Source of the DNA: Ypsolopha sequella
Taxonomy: Eukaryota; Arthropoda; Insecta; Lepidoptera; Ypsolophidae
Direction of reading: 5' to 3'
Assembly: GCA_934047225.1 (NCBI GenBank)
Contig: OW203986.1
Coordinates: forward strand, 15,441,221 to 15,505,220
DNA: 64,000 nt
Positions 1-12,887 of this stretch are shown piece after piece (position 1 is the stretch's first letter; every line of letters begins with the position of its first letter). Below the pieces are notes generated by a model. It saw only the letters and a list, made by a program, of their open reading frames with translations. It was not told the DNA's origin and ran no database searches. Position numbers and translations under genes: made by a program.

Positions 1-157
1 ACCAACAATTCAGTATTAATGAGGTTTATAAAGCATGAGTTTGAAATTTAATGCACAATTAGTCATGATCTGGTCTAAACAAAGTTAAAACAGCATTTTA
101 AGTTGGTTTAGACCAGATCTCATGCTTTGTAAACCTCACTCATACTAAACTATTGGT
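1..157. mobile_element. Inverted-repeat element at the window edge
   Basis: The left arm (ACCAACAATTCAGTAT, GAGGTTTATAAAGCATGAG, GATCTGGTCTAAAC) pairs with the right arm (GTTTAGACCAGATC, CTCATGCTTTGTAAACCTC, TATTGGTG). A ~26-base insertion interrupts the left arm. It may continue beyond the window start. Confidence 0.6.
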
Positions 158-702
158 GTTAACTGCCACATACCAAAATGTTTTTCAATTTTTAAGTTCT
201 AAACAAGAAATGCAAAGTTAAGTTATGCACTTTTTGCTAAGCGACTGACGTTTCATACTGCTAAGTCAAGCAAGTGCAGAAATGAACACTTACGCAATAT
301 AAAATAAACAAACAAAAGTATTATCTTATCAATCTATCAAGCATTGACCGCTCCCGTCGCGTCGGCCCTACATTCTTCTAAAGTTTTAATCTAAGACAGG
401 GTAAACACTAGAGCAAATCCACTTTTAGTACTTATTGAAAAAACAAACTAATTTAAAACTCAGCAGATATTTTTTCCAGTAGTCTCGTCTAAATTGATCA
501 CAATAAAACGACTCGAATCCTATGATTTTTTGTAATTATACCAATCTCAAAGTAATCGTGAATCAGTATCATTTTCTAAGTATCAAAACACAAGGACATT
601 AATAAAGTATGCTATGAGTTGAGTATGTGTGGGTTGTTTAGTTTTGGTTACTTATAAAATTTTAGTATGGACAAAAATATAAACAAATGACAATACAAAG
701 CG

Positions 703-945
703 AAATTTGATCAACCGCCTGAATTCATACTAGAGACTCGGATCACTATCAGGAACAGGGTTCAATGATCCCTTTTCCCGAAAACATTTTTTGCTCCCAT
801 TCACACTGGACTAGTTCAAATACAAAACCTAGTATAGGCAGGATAGGAGCAAAAAAAATTATTTTTTCACCCGAGGTGTCATTTAACATTGTTCCTGATC
901 ACTAGCCGAGTCTCCAGTATGAATTCAGGCGGTTGATTAAATTTT
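703..945. mobile_element. Foldback family F1, copy A
   Basis: Arms of about 50 bases (left ATCAACCGCCTGAATTC, right GAATTCAGGCGGTTGAT) enclose a ~140-base centre with a GCTCCCATTCACACTGGACTAG-type segment. Related copies are at 22296-22560, 38111-38236 and 48405-48620. Non-coding. Confidence 0.75.
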
Positions 946-1117
946 ACCTTATATGTATATAGATAGTCTGAAAACAAACAATAGTAATAAATACTACGAA
1001 GGTAATAAATAGTTAATAATAATATATTTTCTTTTTCAAAGAATTAAGAATGGAGGTGACACTTTCACTATATAGGTAAGTAGTTAGAGTAATTTTTAGA
1101 CATTTGAAATCATAAAT

Positions 1118-1438
1118 ATTGGTGCCGATTCTGCTCAACACAACTCACAAGACTAACCTTATTTTGAGCGTCCTGTCTTTGTCTTTTCGATACAGAAAGA
1201 AAAGGACAGAACACTTAAATTAAGTTTAATCTTGTCAATTAAGTCAAGTTGTATTGCGCCGAATCGGTGTTAATGGTATCGATTCGGCATAACACGTCTT
1301 AACTTATTTGACAGAACTAACCTTATTTTAAGCGTCCTGTCTTTTTCTTTTTTTGTCGAAAAGACAAGGACAGAACACTTAAATTAAGTTTAGTCCTGTC
1401 AAATAAGTTAAGATGTGCTTCACCGAATCGGTACCAAT
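1118..1438. mobile_element. MITE dimer (two tandem copies)
   Basis: The outer ends ATTGGTGCCGATTC and GAATCGGTACCAAT are inverted. A second pair of the same ends meets head to tail near 1270-1275. Each ~160-base unit is itself palindromic, with shared CTAACCTTATTTT, GCGTCCTGTCTTT and GGACAGAACACTTAAATTAAG blocks. Confidence 0.65.
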
Positions 1439-4017
1439 ATCTCTCATCGTAAGCTCGACCTTTGCCTCCTTTCACAGTTAAAAAAGTGAGTTCTATCTGT
1501 AATTACAATATTTATTCATGGTGGTGATAATATATAGGTTCTTACATAGAGTTTTGCTTCGATTAGAACAGAGTAGACTGCTTGTGATGTGTACCCTGTC
1601 GAAGGAGAAGGGTGCGCCAAAGTCGGTTCTTAGAACTCCTCATAGTCGGGATTTATGGTTATTTGACGTATCTTTTGTTCAAACTACAACGGAATGACGA
1701 GACGTGGGCGTTGAGGGCTTCAAACTCTTCAAAGAGTCGACAATGTGTCTTTCTTTATTCTTTCGTCTGTGTTTATTTTTTCAAGGCGCTCGAACATGGA
1801 GTGTAAAGAGATCGTAGTAGCGGTTTGTATTGAATCTGTATGTTCCTGGTGCAAAGATCAATAAATATACAACAAAGAAAATCAGAGGAGTATAATATAC
1901 AAACTTTTGGTGTTACCCAAAAAGGATTACGTGATATTATAATTATCCTTGTCTGCAAACATATCGTCCTCATATTTATACAAATTCTCGTATTATTCTA
2001 TCTATAAATCATTTGCTCGTAAAATCCCAAACATAGCGCCGTAAACCTTGAATACGCTGGTAACGATAACACCTAAACTTGTAAACATGGCTTTAAAGTT
2101 TAAACCATGCAGTCGATGAACGTGACTACGTGTGAAGTGTAAAACAGACTCTATTCCAGATGGAACCCTATACAAAAATCACTAGAATAGCAAGTGCTCG
2201 TAAAGGCCCACTTTTTATGCATCAAAACCGAACAGAAAGTCGATTATTTTGCCCTAGGTTTTTTTTTTTTTTTAATATTTATTTACAATGGTTGGTTAAC
2301 CTGCAGCTGCAGCCTTTCCTATGTACCATAAATGTTATACTTTTTTCCACTGTTTAACGGTTCTGGATACAGTCTTTTTGAGCCAATCATAATTTAAAGT
2401 TCACAAGATTGTATTTGTTTTATTTCCTCACACTATGCATTTAAAAACGTAGTATGATACACGAGCGTAAGAGCAATTAATTACTCGGTTACGTTTAAAA
2501 CACTCGCTACGCTCGTGTTTTAAATCGTTCTCGTGATTTATTCCTTTTCGCCCTTGTAGCATAAACTACTATTATGGAACAAAAGATTCAGAAACCCAAA
2601 AATATGGGGACCCGCGAATCATATTTGATAAAAGAATTGTTGGAATAGCCTTTAAATAAAATGTAACTGATTAATTTCAAGTGATATTAACTTCTGTCAA
2701 TATTTGATTTCTCATTTTCGTAATTATGAGAACAAAAAATTCTATTACATCTGAGAATAAGCCCTCCGATTTCTGATTATACCAACGGTTTCCGTCCAAT
2801 GCACTCGCCCGGAACAATAATATACGCCGCCGTATTTAAAAACAAAGCCAAATCTTGAATACTACGGAACAAAATATTATTAAAACTCAGTAAAAGATGG
2901 AAAAAAAAAACAAACCAATTCTCTAAGAAAATAATGTCTGAGACAGAGATCAAACCCGTACCCCTATGACTTGTCCACTTATCCAGTGACTTATTCTTAC
3001 AGAACAATGCCAATATTGACTCTTACCAAAATTAAAAGGCTATTTCTATTTATCACAAAACATTGTGAGATAATTATGATTCAAGCTAACCGTTTACGCC
3101 TAACTGTATGTGAGTTGTTATTAGACAGCATGATAAAAATCGAACAGTCACGATCTCAGAATTATAGTAAAAAGAAAGCTTAGTAAATTATAACCGAAAT
3201 CCAACAATTATAACAAAATGAGATGATCTTTTTGTTCACGCTCAGATTTTATCAGATTGCCGCCGGTGAATCCGGGGTCAACCGAGAGAGTAAAACGTTT
3301 ACGGAGAAAAGTTTCTAAGCAGAAAGTTACAAACCTAGGAAAACTAAAAATCCAATTTTAAAATATCAATTGGGTTTCCGTAAAATAAAAACTATTTGAT
3401 GCAACAAGCATCTACTTTTTAAAAATCTGCCGTTACCGAGCACAGCCGTTCTAGAAATTATTTCTTTAGGATCCTGTTCTTAAAAAGGGAACATCCTGTA
3501 GAATCGTAGCACGTACCAACGTCGATCAATCCCGTCAAATGCGTGTCTAGCTAGGAGTCGTGCGCGTGCGCCGCCTACTTCGCCTTCACAGGAAGCACGC
3601 GCCGCTACATGACCAACAAACGTTATGTTATTATAAACCTTTCAACCACACTGCCTTGCTTTGAGAGAGACGTATGTAGGAATATTGTATTGTACATAAT
3701 ACTCTAGTTGTCTGCTAAAAATGAATCCTACATAACCAAAGTATTTACGTTTTGACAGAAACAAATACGAAACAAGGAAATATCATTGTATCAAATGTTT
3801 ACATTTAAAACATTATTGATTCTTTATTGTGCACAGAAACATGAACACAAACAGTTGCAGCAAAAGGTATGTAAAATGGGTTAGCTTATCTCTTTATACA
3901 CTTGCACAAAAATAAAGTTTGCCTAAATATAAAAATAATATAATATAATAATAATATATAGTATAAAATACATAGGGACCATAAGTATACACAATATAAT
4001 AAAATATATATTTTACA
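1439..4017. other. No gene recognised
   Basis: AT-rich DNA with short chance frames. A GC-rich patch at about 3545-3610 (GTGCGCGTGCGCCGCC) stands out and might be a leader exon or repeat end. A palindromic ACACGAGCG/CGCTCGTGT stretch lies at 2460-2525. Confidence 0.4.
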
Positions 4018-4146
4018 TTATTCAGAAAACGAAAGGTTTTTCAGCTTTTTCTTGAATGAACTGATAGTACAAATATGAGGAAGAACATTCCAAAGTCTGA
4101 CTGCTTGGACATTAAAAGAATTACCATAAGCACCAGTATTGTGTTG
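4018..4146 (-). mobile_element. LINE reverse-transcriptase C-terminal relic
   Basis: A 42-codon frame ending in TAA reads HNTGAYGNSFNVQAVRLWNVLP and ends SFKKKLKNLSFSE. The AYGNSFxVxAVRxWNxLP block is the conserved tail of CR1/Jockey-type non-LTR retrotransposon ORF2. A related relic lies at 46484-46735. Upstream RT motifs are gone. Confidence 0.7.
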
Positions 4147-4342
4147 TGCACTGGAGTTTTAAGGAGTGACATAGTTCCCGAACGTAGGTAGGGGCTGTCC
4201 CTAATTAAAATTTCAAACCGCTCGCGAAGGTAAGCGGGGAAAGTGGATTCTTAAGTATGTTAAAAAGGTAAGATAAAATACGAGTATGAACATTTCAGCT
4301 AAGACGGATTTTAAACATTTTAAAACATTCATTTTAGTTTAA

Positions 4343-4615
4343 CCATCCAACAATCCATCCATCCATCAGCCTATCTTCGTCCACCCACTGCTGGACATAG
4401 GCATTTTCCAGATTTCGCCACTCTTGGCGGTCCTCTTGATAGTGATGCCCATATGTCGCAGGCAAATCAATCGGTCCCAGGTATGGGGGGCTACCTACCT
4501 ACCTGTGTTTGAGAGCTGTCGTCTTAGACTCTTACTCTCCCCCGAATAACATTGTGGGTTTTGCGAGTAAGATGGTGGTACCACCACAGATGAGCCCGGT
4601 ATCAGCTCTACCACC
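4343..4615 (-). repeat. Repeat family W (ATCC-tailed), copy 1
   Basis: On the + strand it starts with (ATCC)n and CCACTGCTGGACATAGGC and ends near GGTATCAGCTCTACCACC. This is the most diverged of the four long copies. The (GGAT)n tail at one end suggests a non-LTR-dependent SINE or LINE 3' end. Confidence 0.65.
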
Positions 4616-4668
4616 TACAAACCATTAATTAAACCAATGAATCTTATTTCGATACCTAATTAGAAACT

Positions 4669-5105
4669 ACCCATACAGGATGATTGGTAATTCGACCTAT
4701 TCCTTGAAAGGGGTTGTACTAGAGATCATTTCCAACGAATTAAGTCCTGTCAACTAGGTGTCAAAAATGAATGGTCTCAGAGTTACGAAGGTTTTTGTAT
4801 TATTTTTCAAACTTTCAGACTAATAACCAAAAATAAATAAATTAAAAATAACTATTCCTCTCTCAGCACTTATTTATTATATTTCTGATCAATGATAGAT
4901 GAGTTATGATTTATAAAAAAAAAATACGTGCCCTGAATTCCAATAATCTCAGAATTAAAAGGTCTTAAGTGGAAAGAAAACCTTTTTTATTTTGTAATTT
5001 TTGAAATATCGACGTGTTTTATTCGACCTCTAGCTGATAGGCATTATTTGTTGGAAATGTTCCCTAGTATAACCCCTTTAAAGAAATAGGTCGAATTACC
5101 TATAC
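4669..5105. mobile_element. MITE with ~60-bp inverted ends
   Basis: The left arm (GGTAATTCGACCTATTCC, AAAGGGGTTGTACTAG, CATTTCCAAC) is inverted at the right (GTTGGAAATG, CTAGTATAACCCCTTT, AATAGGTCGAATTACC). The centre is AT-rich and non-coding. Confidence 0.6.
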
Positions 5106-6106
5106 AGGGTATATCTGTATATCTCGTGCATTGTAAGTGTCAACTTTATATTTTGAATGAGACAGGAAATTCTACTTTTAACTAACACTATAAAAAAGGA
5201 TTAAAATGATAAAATATTGCGCCAGAAATAAAAACACAATATGTAATAGAACATGTCCTAAGACTATGTCGAAAAGGCATTGTCTGCAGTAAAACAAATA
5301 TCAGCAGCTCTACCTTCAGACGATAAACAACATAATAACTAAAGTACTTTTACACCAGATTTTACGAGGAACTAACTATAGACGTGATGAATTACAAAAC
5401 TATAAACTCTCCGTGAAGACACGTTTCGGACAACATTAAAACGTTTATTCTCTCGTCTCCCTTATTTTGGTAAACGTTTATGACTTTGTTTCGAATATCA
5501 GACAATTTAAGTAGCTTTGTCTAGACTGTCTGACTAGATGTCTATAAATCTACACCTACTTACTATTTCAATCGATGTCAAAACTATATCTCTAGAATAA
5601 TTGTCTTCTTCTTCAATGACTAATGCGTCTATAACTTTATTTATTTGTCGTCTAGTATGGAAAAAAGCAAAGTCAAATGCCAAATGCGGAATCGAGTTCA
5701 AAATTCAAGTCTGCTATCTGATTCCGCTATCAAAACAGCAGTAGGAAAAATAATACTACCAATGACGTAAATAGTAATGGTTTAGAACTTAGAACGCAGC
5801 CTTGCACTGTAAGGCAGCTAGACGTGTGGGTTCCACCTCACCCACCTTCAACCTTGGTCATGCTTCGGTACGCCACGGCTCTTTACATGTGACTCAGTGA
5901 CTAAATAGTGATCTTGATGCCGAAGATAACAAGGCCTTAAAAATATGTCACGAAGAAAGACCAAAAATAGAAAAGCCCAGTAGTAATTATCTAAATGAAG
6001 AGAACAAAAGAGTGTTGTTAAAGTTAACAAAGGAACTGAAAGCCACTGGAGAATTGAGTGGCAAGAATTTAAAGCAGTCTTTTTTTGTTGACGCCTGTTC
6101 AGAATC

Positions 6107-6181
6107 ATTCATTCCTCACGGTTGAATGGTTCCCTTAAGATAGGTCCCTGGGGAGACTCGACGCCGACGCGCGACGCTCCG
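6107..6181. other. GC-rich exon-like island
   Basis: On the + strand a pyrimidine tract and CCTGTTCAG precede an open stretch (GSLKIGPWGDSTPTRDAPQ) ending CGCAG|GTACAC. On the - strand an open frame reads GASRVGVESPQGPILREP. Both readings are plausible and neither matches a family I know. Confidence 0.25.
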
Positions 6182-6675
6182 CAGGTACACAATACTGTTG
6201 TCACGGTAAAAGTTTTAATATTTACTCTTTTTATTAACAAACCTGTTGGATTTCAAGGAATGTTTCCGGGAGAATGAAAAAATACTTTACCCAAAGTTGA
6301 AGGAATTTCATGTATGAGCAGTTATGTCTGTCGATAGTTTTTAATATCGTTTGGATGTCGATAAAAATAAGGTCACTAATACATCAGACTCCAATTTCAG
6401 CGTGTCAGTTACGCTGATAATATGTTTATGAGACTCAAAACTATAATGAATAGCATGAAACTTGAAACACGTTTTCTTATCAGAAAGAGAATGTAGAGGT
6501 GCGTACTCGTGTAGGAAACGATAATAAACTGCGCCAACAGTATCGGTTTACTAGATACAAACTCTTTCCGGTGTTCTGTTTAGAATTATTAGACTTATTA
6601 GTACATCGTAAAAACATACACATTTGCTTTATAAATATTTTTTCATGTTGCTTGTTCATAGCTGCAGGGCCTACA

Positions 6676-6783
6676 GGGAACCCCGTTGTACTCGTCGCCC
6701 CACGCGTGCACCTTTGACGGTTTTCCGTCCCTGTCCTGCACCAAGCTTATCATATCTTCTTCTTCTTCAGCAGTCAACCCCAT
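6676..6783 (-). CDS. Candidate first coding exon, protein not recognised
   Basis: An in-frame TAA precedes ATG (6783-6781), followed by MGLTAEEEEDMISLV, then QDRDGKPSKVHAWGDEYNGVP. The frame reaches a possible but non-standard donor T|GTAGGC at 6674. The charged, well-mixed composition and GC content suggest coding. The next exon is unknown; an open GC-rich stretch at about 6205-6110 on the same strand fits the phase but is unproven. The opposite strand is also open here and has a plausible acceptor at 6666, so the strand is uncertain. Confidence 0.3.
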
Positions 6784-8370
6784 TTACGGACGTACAGACA
6801 GCATAAACATTTCCCAACGGCGCGCGCGTAGTTTTGTTTGAGGTTATGTTAGTATTAATTCGACATTCGCTTGAGGCGAACGTGCCGTGCTGTTGTAGTT
6901 TGTGCTCGTAACGGCTGTTATCGTCTGTGCTTTCGCATTGTTCGTTATTCAAATCGATATTTATGACTGAGTGCAGTGCCGGCTTGTGTATGCCGTGAAA
7001 ACGTTGACGTCCTGAAACTACAGCCTGAAAGGGACTGGATGTCTGGGACAAATTAAGTTTGATTGTCTGAGGTATTTAAATTGATTGCGACTTGTTATTA
7101 CTTAGCTTTACGACTGTGAATTTGTTATTGCGTTTATAATGTTTACGATTAAATCATGCTTCATCATCTGTTTTGGCAAAAATTTCAAAACATTTAAAGT
7201 GGAACACAAATTAATCAACATTTTTTGACTGACCCAACAAATAAATGTATTAGATAGAGTATTAAATTGAATGCCCAATTATTTGATTAGAGATCAGTCA
7301 GCTGTAAGGTGATAACTGATAAATAAATGGAAAAAGCAAAGTACTTTCTGAAACTCTATGAAGAGGGTCCTTCCCCTCGCACCTTGGAGTCTGAAGTCTG
7401 CACGCTCCGCCAGACTAATCTACCAATTTAGTTCTGCTAATGTGTTGACTCCTATAAACGTTGCTTTAAGGTCTAATTTATTTTTTTCAGTAGCATGGTC
7501 CAATAGCAGAATCTACCACTACCACCACAACTTTGTATTCGTTTCTGCACCCTCTCTTTATTACCTACACCGGGTATGCATGCATACTGCGGTATTGTGA
7601 CTTGCATCTGGATCCATTAAACGATTAATCCCTTGTATTGTGATGATATCTATTGTTGTGCAAATGATAGGATTGTTCAAACGAATGCAAGGATTATTCA
7701 ATTGTACGGAAGCTGTGCTATCAAAAAAGTTTGCAAATTTTAGAACAGCTGTACCGTAGGTTCCGTACCCGGTCCCCTATAAACAGACATTTATTTCTTA
7801 GTGCCAGAAAAAACTCATTTTTTCGTATCTGTTCATATGAAATAAAGTGAATATAATATGAAATAAATTTTAAATGTTCTAACAAAAAAAATCCAGTATC
7901 TTTGCTGCTTTTGGAAATAAAACTAGCGTCATTTAAAAAAAAAACAAGATCTTCCATATATGGCTCAATAAGTGGGCTTTAAAAAATTATCTCTCTCTTC
8001 AAAGCCAACAAATAACCATTTCAAAGAAAACCGTGACGCATTAGCAACTGTAAATCCAATTAATGGAAATGTAGAATTATGTTAATGTCCATGAATAAAA
8101 CACAAAGAAAAATTCAGTTGTACCAGAGAGGTTAACGATAACAAATTTTCTGAACTATGAGGAAACTTAAACCACACAACAATGTTAACAATGTTAATGT
8201 TAATGTTGTGACAACATGATACAAAATTCAAGTAAACTAAATTGTTGGTATTCCATGAAAAATCACAAAAATATTGCTGTAAATATATATACCTCTGCAT
8301 ATCTACTCAATCAGATTAACATCATAACATTGCAGTATAGAAATTCAGAAAAAAAAGTTAATCTGGATGT

Positions 8371-8425
8371 GAGTAGCTCTGAACCGGGATTCAAACCCGG
8401 GATCTCTCGCTTTCTATATTACAAT
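8371..8425 (-). mobile_element. tRNA-derived fragment (T-arm)
   Basis: A perfect 5-bp stem CCGGG/CCCGG closes a 7-base loop. On the - strand it reads GGGTTTGAATCCCGG, one base off a B box. The rest of the cloverleaf is not recognisable. Likely a truncated SINE or tRNA relic. Confidence 0.35.
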
Positions 8426-8970
8426 GATATAATGTTCATTTATATCTTCTTGCCATAGATAAATCAATCACCAAGTATTCAAACATAGAAATTTATTCCT
8501 ATCATAGTCACTCAATCAGAGTTAACTATAAATTTAAAACTAGTTTTTAAAATCGCAGACATAACTACCCTCTAAATATATATGTATAAGTACAAGGAAA
8601 AAGGGAATATTTGTAATAATGAAAAAAGGAGTAAATAGATAGAATACAATATACAGCTCACATACAGTTTCAGTCAAGATATATTGGGATTTTTCAACTT
8701 AATCTTTTTACTATGTCTCAGTACATCCCAAATGCATTTAGAGAGAAATTATGTGAAATAGAACTTAGAGCGCTACAAAAAAAATGGGCTTTTATTTTAG
8801 GCACAGTAACAAGATAATAAATTATTACAGACCCATATTTATAAAACAACACAATTGACTACAAAGATATTAGATAGTAGAAAATTCCATGAAGATGGCC
8901 AAAAATAAACATAGCCTGATTAAAACTAAGAAATGATAAGAAAAAAGTGTTTTTTAATATATTTCATTAT

Positions 8971-9021
8971 TTCCATCCATCAGCCCGTATTCGTCCACTG
9001 CTGGATATAGGCCTCCCCCAT
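8971..9021 (-). repeat. Repeat family W, short fragment
   Basis: Only the tail end is present: CCATCCATCAGCCC followed by GTCCACTGCTGGATATAGGC. Confidence 0.6.
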
Positions 9022-9812
9022 TATTTATTTCATTTAATTTCAATTAATTTTATTATTTATTTTTATTAAATACTTTTATACCCAGTGCCAATTCGGATGG
9101 TATAGAGATTCTAATGACACCTCATTCATCCAAGCGTTCAGAAGATATGATGGAATAAAGAAAAATACATGAACCCTGAAAACAATACACTCTTTTTTTT
9201 GGGAGCGGTCGTGTAAAAATAGCATTTAATTATAGTCCTGAAAAAATTCACTGGCAAGAATAAGGTTGCAAATTATTTGTTTCGAGTTTTATCTAGCGGG
9301 TAAGCAAGAAATTACTCGTATATTTGCATAATTCATGCAAAAACATAACTTTATTTCTCCCATAGATAAATACAAATATTTATTTATATCCACGCTTGTC
9401 TTCCAATGTGATATGCAGAAATATATCTGTTACGATTTTCACACACCACTTTTGTTTCTTCCCCAATCATCAATCGAGTCTTACAAGCTCTTCTATTTTG
9501 GGTGCTTTTGACCTGGCATACATTCAAGGGTATAATAAACTGCAAAAGTACTGTAGGTAGTGGAGAAGGTATCGGCAAATAGCCTGAATATGTCAGCGCA
9601 AGCCAAAGTTCACATAGCATAGTGCACCGATGAAAGGCAACAGAGAGGCGATGAAACTACTCTAATCTTCCAAGATATGAATGCCACCTTTGTACGTTGA
9701 GCTAAAAGCAGCCCTTGATCTATCACACCGACACTCTGACACGAATTTTAACCTTTAGCTCTATTGTTGATCGAATCTATTTTGTATTTGGGTTCTGTTA
9801 ACAATGAGACGT

Positions 9813-9938
9813 GCTAGTCTAGCATATCAAACCATATCGAGCTCGATAGCGCGTGATACAGTGCTCTCTCTCACCTTGTTGATCTGCCTCTAAAGGATAG
9901 ACATGTTTAATCTCGATATGGTCTGCTACGCTAGACCC
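9813..9938. mobile_element. Small inverted-repeat element
   Basis: Left AGTCTAGCATATCAAACCAT and right ATGGTCTGCTACGCTAGACC are inverted with a few mismatches, and both arms continue with ATCGAG/CTCGAT. Confidence 0.5.
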
Positions 9939-11602
9939 CCTGTACGAGTAAATACGTATACACGAGATAGCCCTACACTCAAGCAAATCTTATAATTCAG
10001 TCAAAGCTGTTTTATAATTTAGGCAGTAAAGGAAACCTTCTGAAAAGTAAAGCCACATAAGCACATAGAGTACACGGGAACAAACTGGCAGGCAGGCGAA
10101 AAAATAAGCATAGACAAACTAGAACTAGGAATAGAAAAGGTCATATTCTGTGTTGCTATAGAATAATAACATGACAAGCAAAGGAGTTAATACGTTCAAC
10201 AGTATCAATAGTTTTGATTCAATACCCCACAAAAAGAAATGTAGGTAAGATTTTTAAACCTAAAAATAAGTGTCAGTGTAACAATAGATACAGACAACTC
10301 GTGTAAAATAATATGCTTGATATATTGTTTATCCCTGCCTGACTAATGTATCCCACTATGTATTTAAAATCTTAATTCGTCCTCACTTAAATTTATCGGT
10401 TCAAATTACAATTTTTAATATTATTTTGAATTCAATATTAATATCCGATTGGTTAAAACAGTCAATTCAAGGTTTAACTTATATTTATAATAATGAAAAA
10501 AAAAACTAAACTTTTTACAGTTCGAGTGTTTTTGCATAGATTCCGATGCAGTCGGAATGTCAGATGGCATTGTTCGCAATTTGCCTTTACAAGATGCATA
10601 CAAACAATATCTCTTCAGGCAATCTAAAACATCAATGAATTCAGGGTGGTCTTGGCTATATATTATACTTGTACTTAAATACCTTTTCATACAAGGTTGG
10701 TATATCTGCTGCGCTAGATCAGAATGGCAAATCTTCTACATACATTCCAGCCGGGCGCAGCGTCAGAGGACATTTCGCTTTTTAGATAGCAGCTGATAGA
10801 AGGATTGCAACGTTAGATCTAGCCCAGCTGTGATGTCCTACAAAAGCACATGTTTGGCTGATCAACAATTTTCATTCTAAGACTTTTGTTTATATTATGT
10901 TTAATAAAATTACAAGTTTGAAATATTATCCATTCGAACAAAAGTTATCCAGGGTGACCAGTGAATTCATTTTTTATATTACCTACATCACTGATACACC
11001 ATATATGGACATATATCAAGGTTACAGTAATTTAACTCAAGAAATACTTATCCCCAAGAAATTGCGAAACCAATGGTGACCCCAAAACCCTAGTTTCATA
11101 CTAACAAGCATAATTATCCGCAAATGCCACTTGACCCGTACACTTTTACTTGTAAAGTGAAACCTTGATCGTGTCCCACTTGAGCCAGCGGGCCTTTTGA
11201 GCTCCATCATTTATCAGAATCTATACATCCCACATTTGAACTTTTTGTCTCTTCGATGATCATATGAATGAGTATGGACATGAGACTTTCAAAAAATGTT
11301 ACGAAATATCCTGCTAATGAAGACGAAGCTAAAATACCAAACTTTTGATTACCTTTAGGGCATAATCATTAAGCTATGGTACCTTTATGTTTTATTACTC
11401 GGTAAATCCTTGACTTTTGCATGCCTGCAGGATGAGAACACCGTCGGTGATCAGCCAACCATATAACGACATCCGCTGAAGTGAGCCGACCATGGAAATG
11501 TACTTAGTTGTGGTCGCAAAAATATACTGTTACTCATCTTGAAGTTACACTTTCAGGTTTTTTATTAATTTTTGTCAATACTAATGATTTTATCTGATGG
11601 GT

Positions 11603-12180
11603 TCACATTATCGCTAAAACATTAAACAATAGGTAGCAAGCAAAATCGTGGTTCAAATCCATAATACAGTTTACGACAGTAACATTAGCGTCATTCAGAA
11701 TATCAAAGGTGAAGCGGCTTCCGTTACTGCGCACGTCGAAGAGTTTGGATTTAATAATGTTATTAGAATCTTCAAGTTCAATGATTACGGAACGATGGCC
11801 ACCCGCATTTTGTGCGTGTACATCTTCAATTACCTTTTTCATCAAAATAATCCTTCTGTGTCTGACTTTCTGAGAAGGAAAGTAAATAATAATTTCAAAT
11901 CAGTAACGGCCCTCAATCCCCATAGTTAATACATTCAGTGTTTCTTTAAAGACAGGTATATACGATGTACCTGACCTTCAAGCATTGTTCGAGACTAATG
12001 TCTACATATTGTTTAGTTTATTTAGTTTTGCCTGTTTGAAAGTCTTTGTTAAATTCTACCAAAGTAAATTGCCCAACGCCATCGGGATTGTAAGGAATAA
12101 AGACTTGCCAACTTTAGCCGTGATTACATCATGTTTTGAGGATGTGGATAAGTGTTTTCGCACGACATCATTCATTGTTT
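11603..12180 (-). pseudogene. Decayed protein-coding relic, family not recognised
   Basis: Two protein-like stretches lie in different frames on the - strand. About 12180-12020 reads NDVVRKHLSTSSKHDVITAKVG and, after a frameshift, VFIPYNPDGVGQFTLVEF, then a stop. About 11845-11605 reads KKVIEDVHAQNAGGHRSVII, then LFDVRSNGSRFTFDILNDAN, then a stop. Composition is far more protein-like than the AT-rich surroundings, but stops and shifts break it. I cannot name the family. Confidence 0.35.
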
Positions 12181-12469
12181 GAGTTTTAATTTAAAATAAC
12201 GATTGTTTTTGCTCGGAAAATTGTTTTCTTTTAAAACGTATTTGAAATCTTATTTAGAATGCAGTTTACCTTTCAAATATTTCTAGAATAAAAAAAAACA
12301 TTTCCTTGAGTTTCATAATGATCTGGAGATGTAGAGCAATGACAATGGATAATTCTCTAATTGGATATCGAACAATGCGAGGTAGTCAACTGAGATTTGT
12401 CATAGTTACAGTACCGTACGGAACCCACTCTACTTGTTTACAGCTGAGTCAATAATGATTGCATAAGAT

Positions 12470-12855
12470 ACTAGCTTTTGCCCGCGGCTTCGCCCGCGTT
12501 GATTAAGTTTTTATGGGATAAAAAGTAGCCTGTCCTATTCCAGGTCTAGAACTATATTTGTGCAAAGTTTCAGCCCAATCGTAGGTACGGCGTGAAGGAG
12601 TAACAGTACATCACTTTTCTATAGAAACTTTACACCCCATTGCCATCCCATGGGAACTGATTTATGGGATTAAAAGTAGCCTATGTCCTATTCCAGGTTT
12701 AGATCTACATTTATGCAAAGTTTTAGCCCAATCGGTTCAGTAGTAAGTAAGTTAAGTAAGTTGTTAAGGAGTAACAAACATCCATATATACAAACATCCA
12801 TGCATACAACCATCCATCCAAACTTTCACATTTATAATATCACATTAGTGGGACT
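12470..12855 (+). mobile_element. Lepidopteran non-LTR (RTE/CR1-like) 3' fragment
   Basis: It has the familiar strings GCCCGCGGCTTCGCCCGCG, GGGATAAAAAGTAGCC (twice, about 12519 and 12667), TTTCAGCCCAATCG and AACAAACATCCATATA. The doubled middle indicates a partial duplication. It is often found widely dispersed in moths and butterflies. Confidence 0.65.
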
Positions 12856-12887
12856 CGGAGTACTAATAATGGTTTTTCTGTAACTTT

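Larger units (their letters stand above)
7100..11600. other. No gene recognised
   Basis: AT-rich DNA with the tRNA-derived fragment, a family W fragment and the small inverted repeat listed separately. The frames at 7358, 10557 and 11648 have no coding character. Confidence 0.4.
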
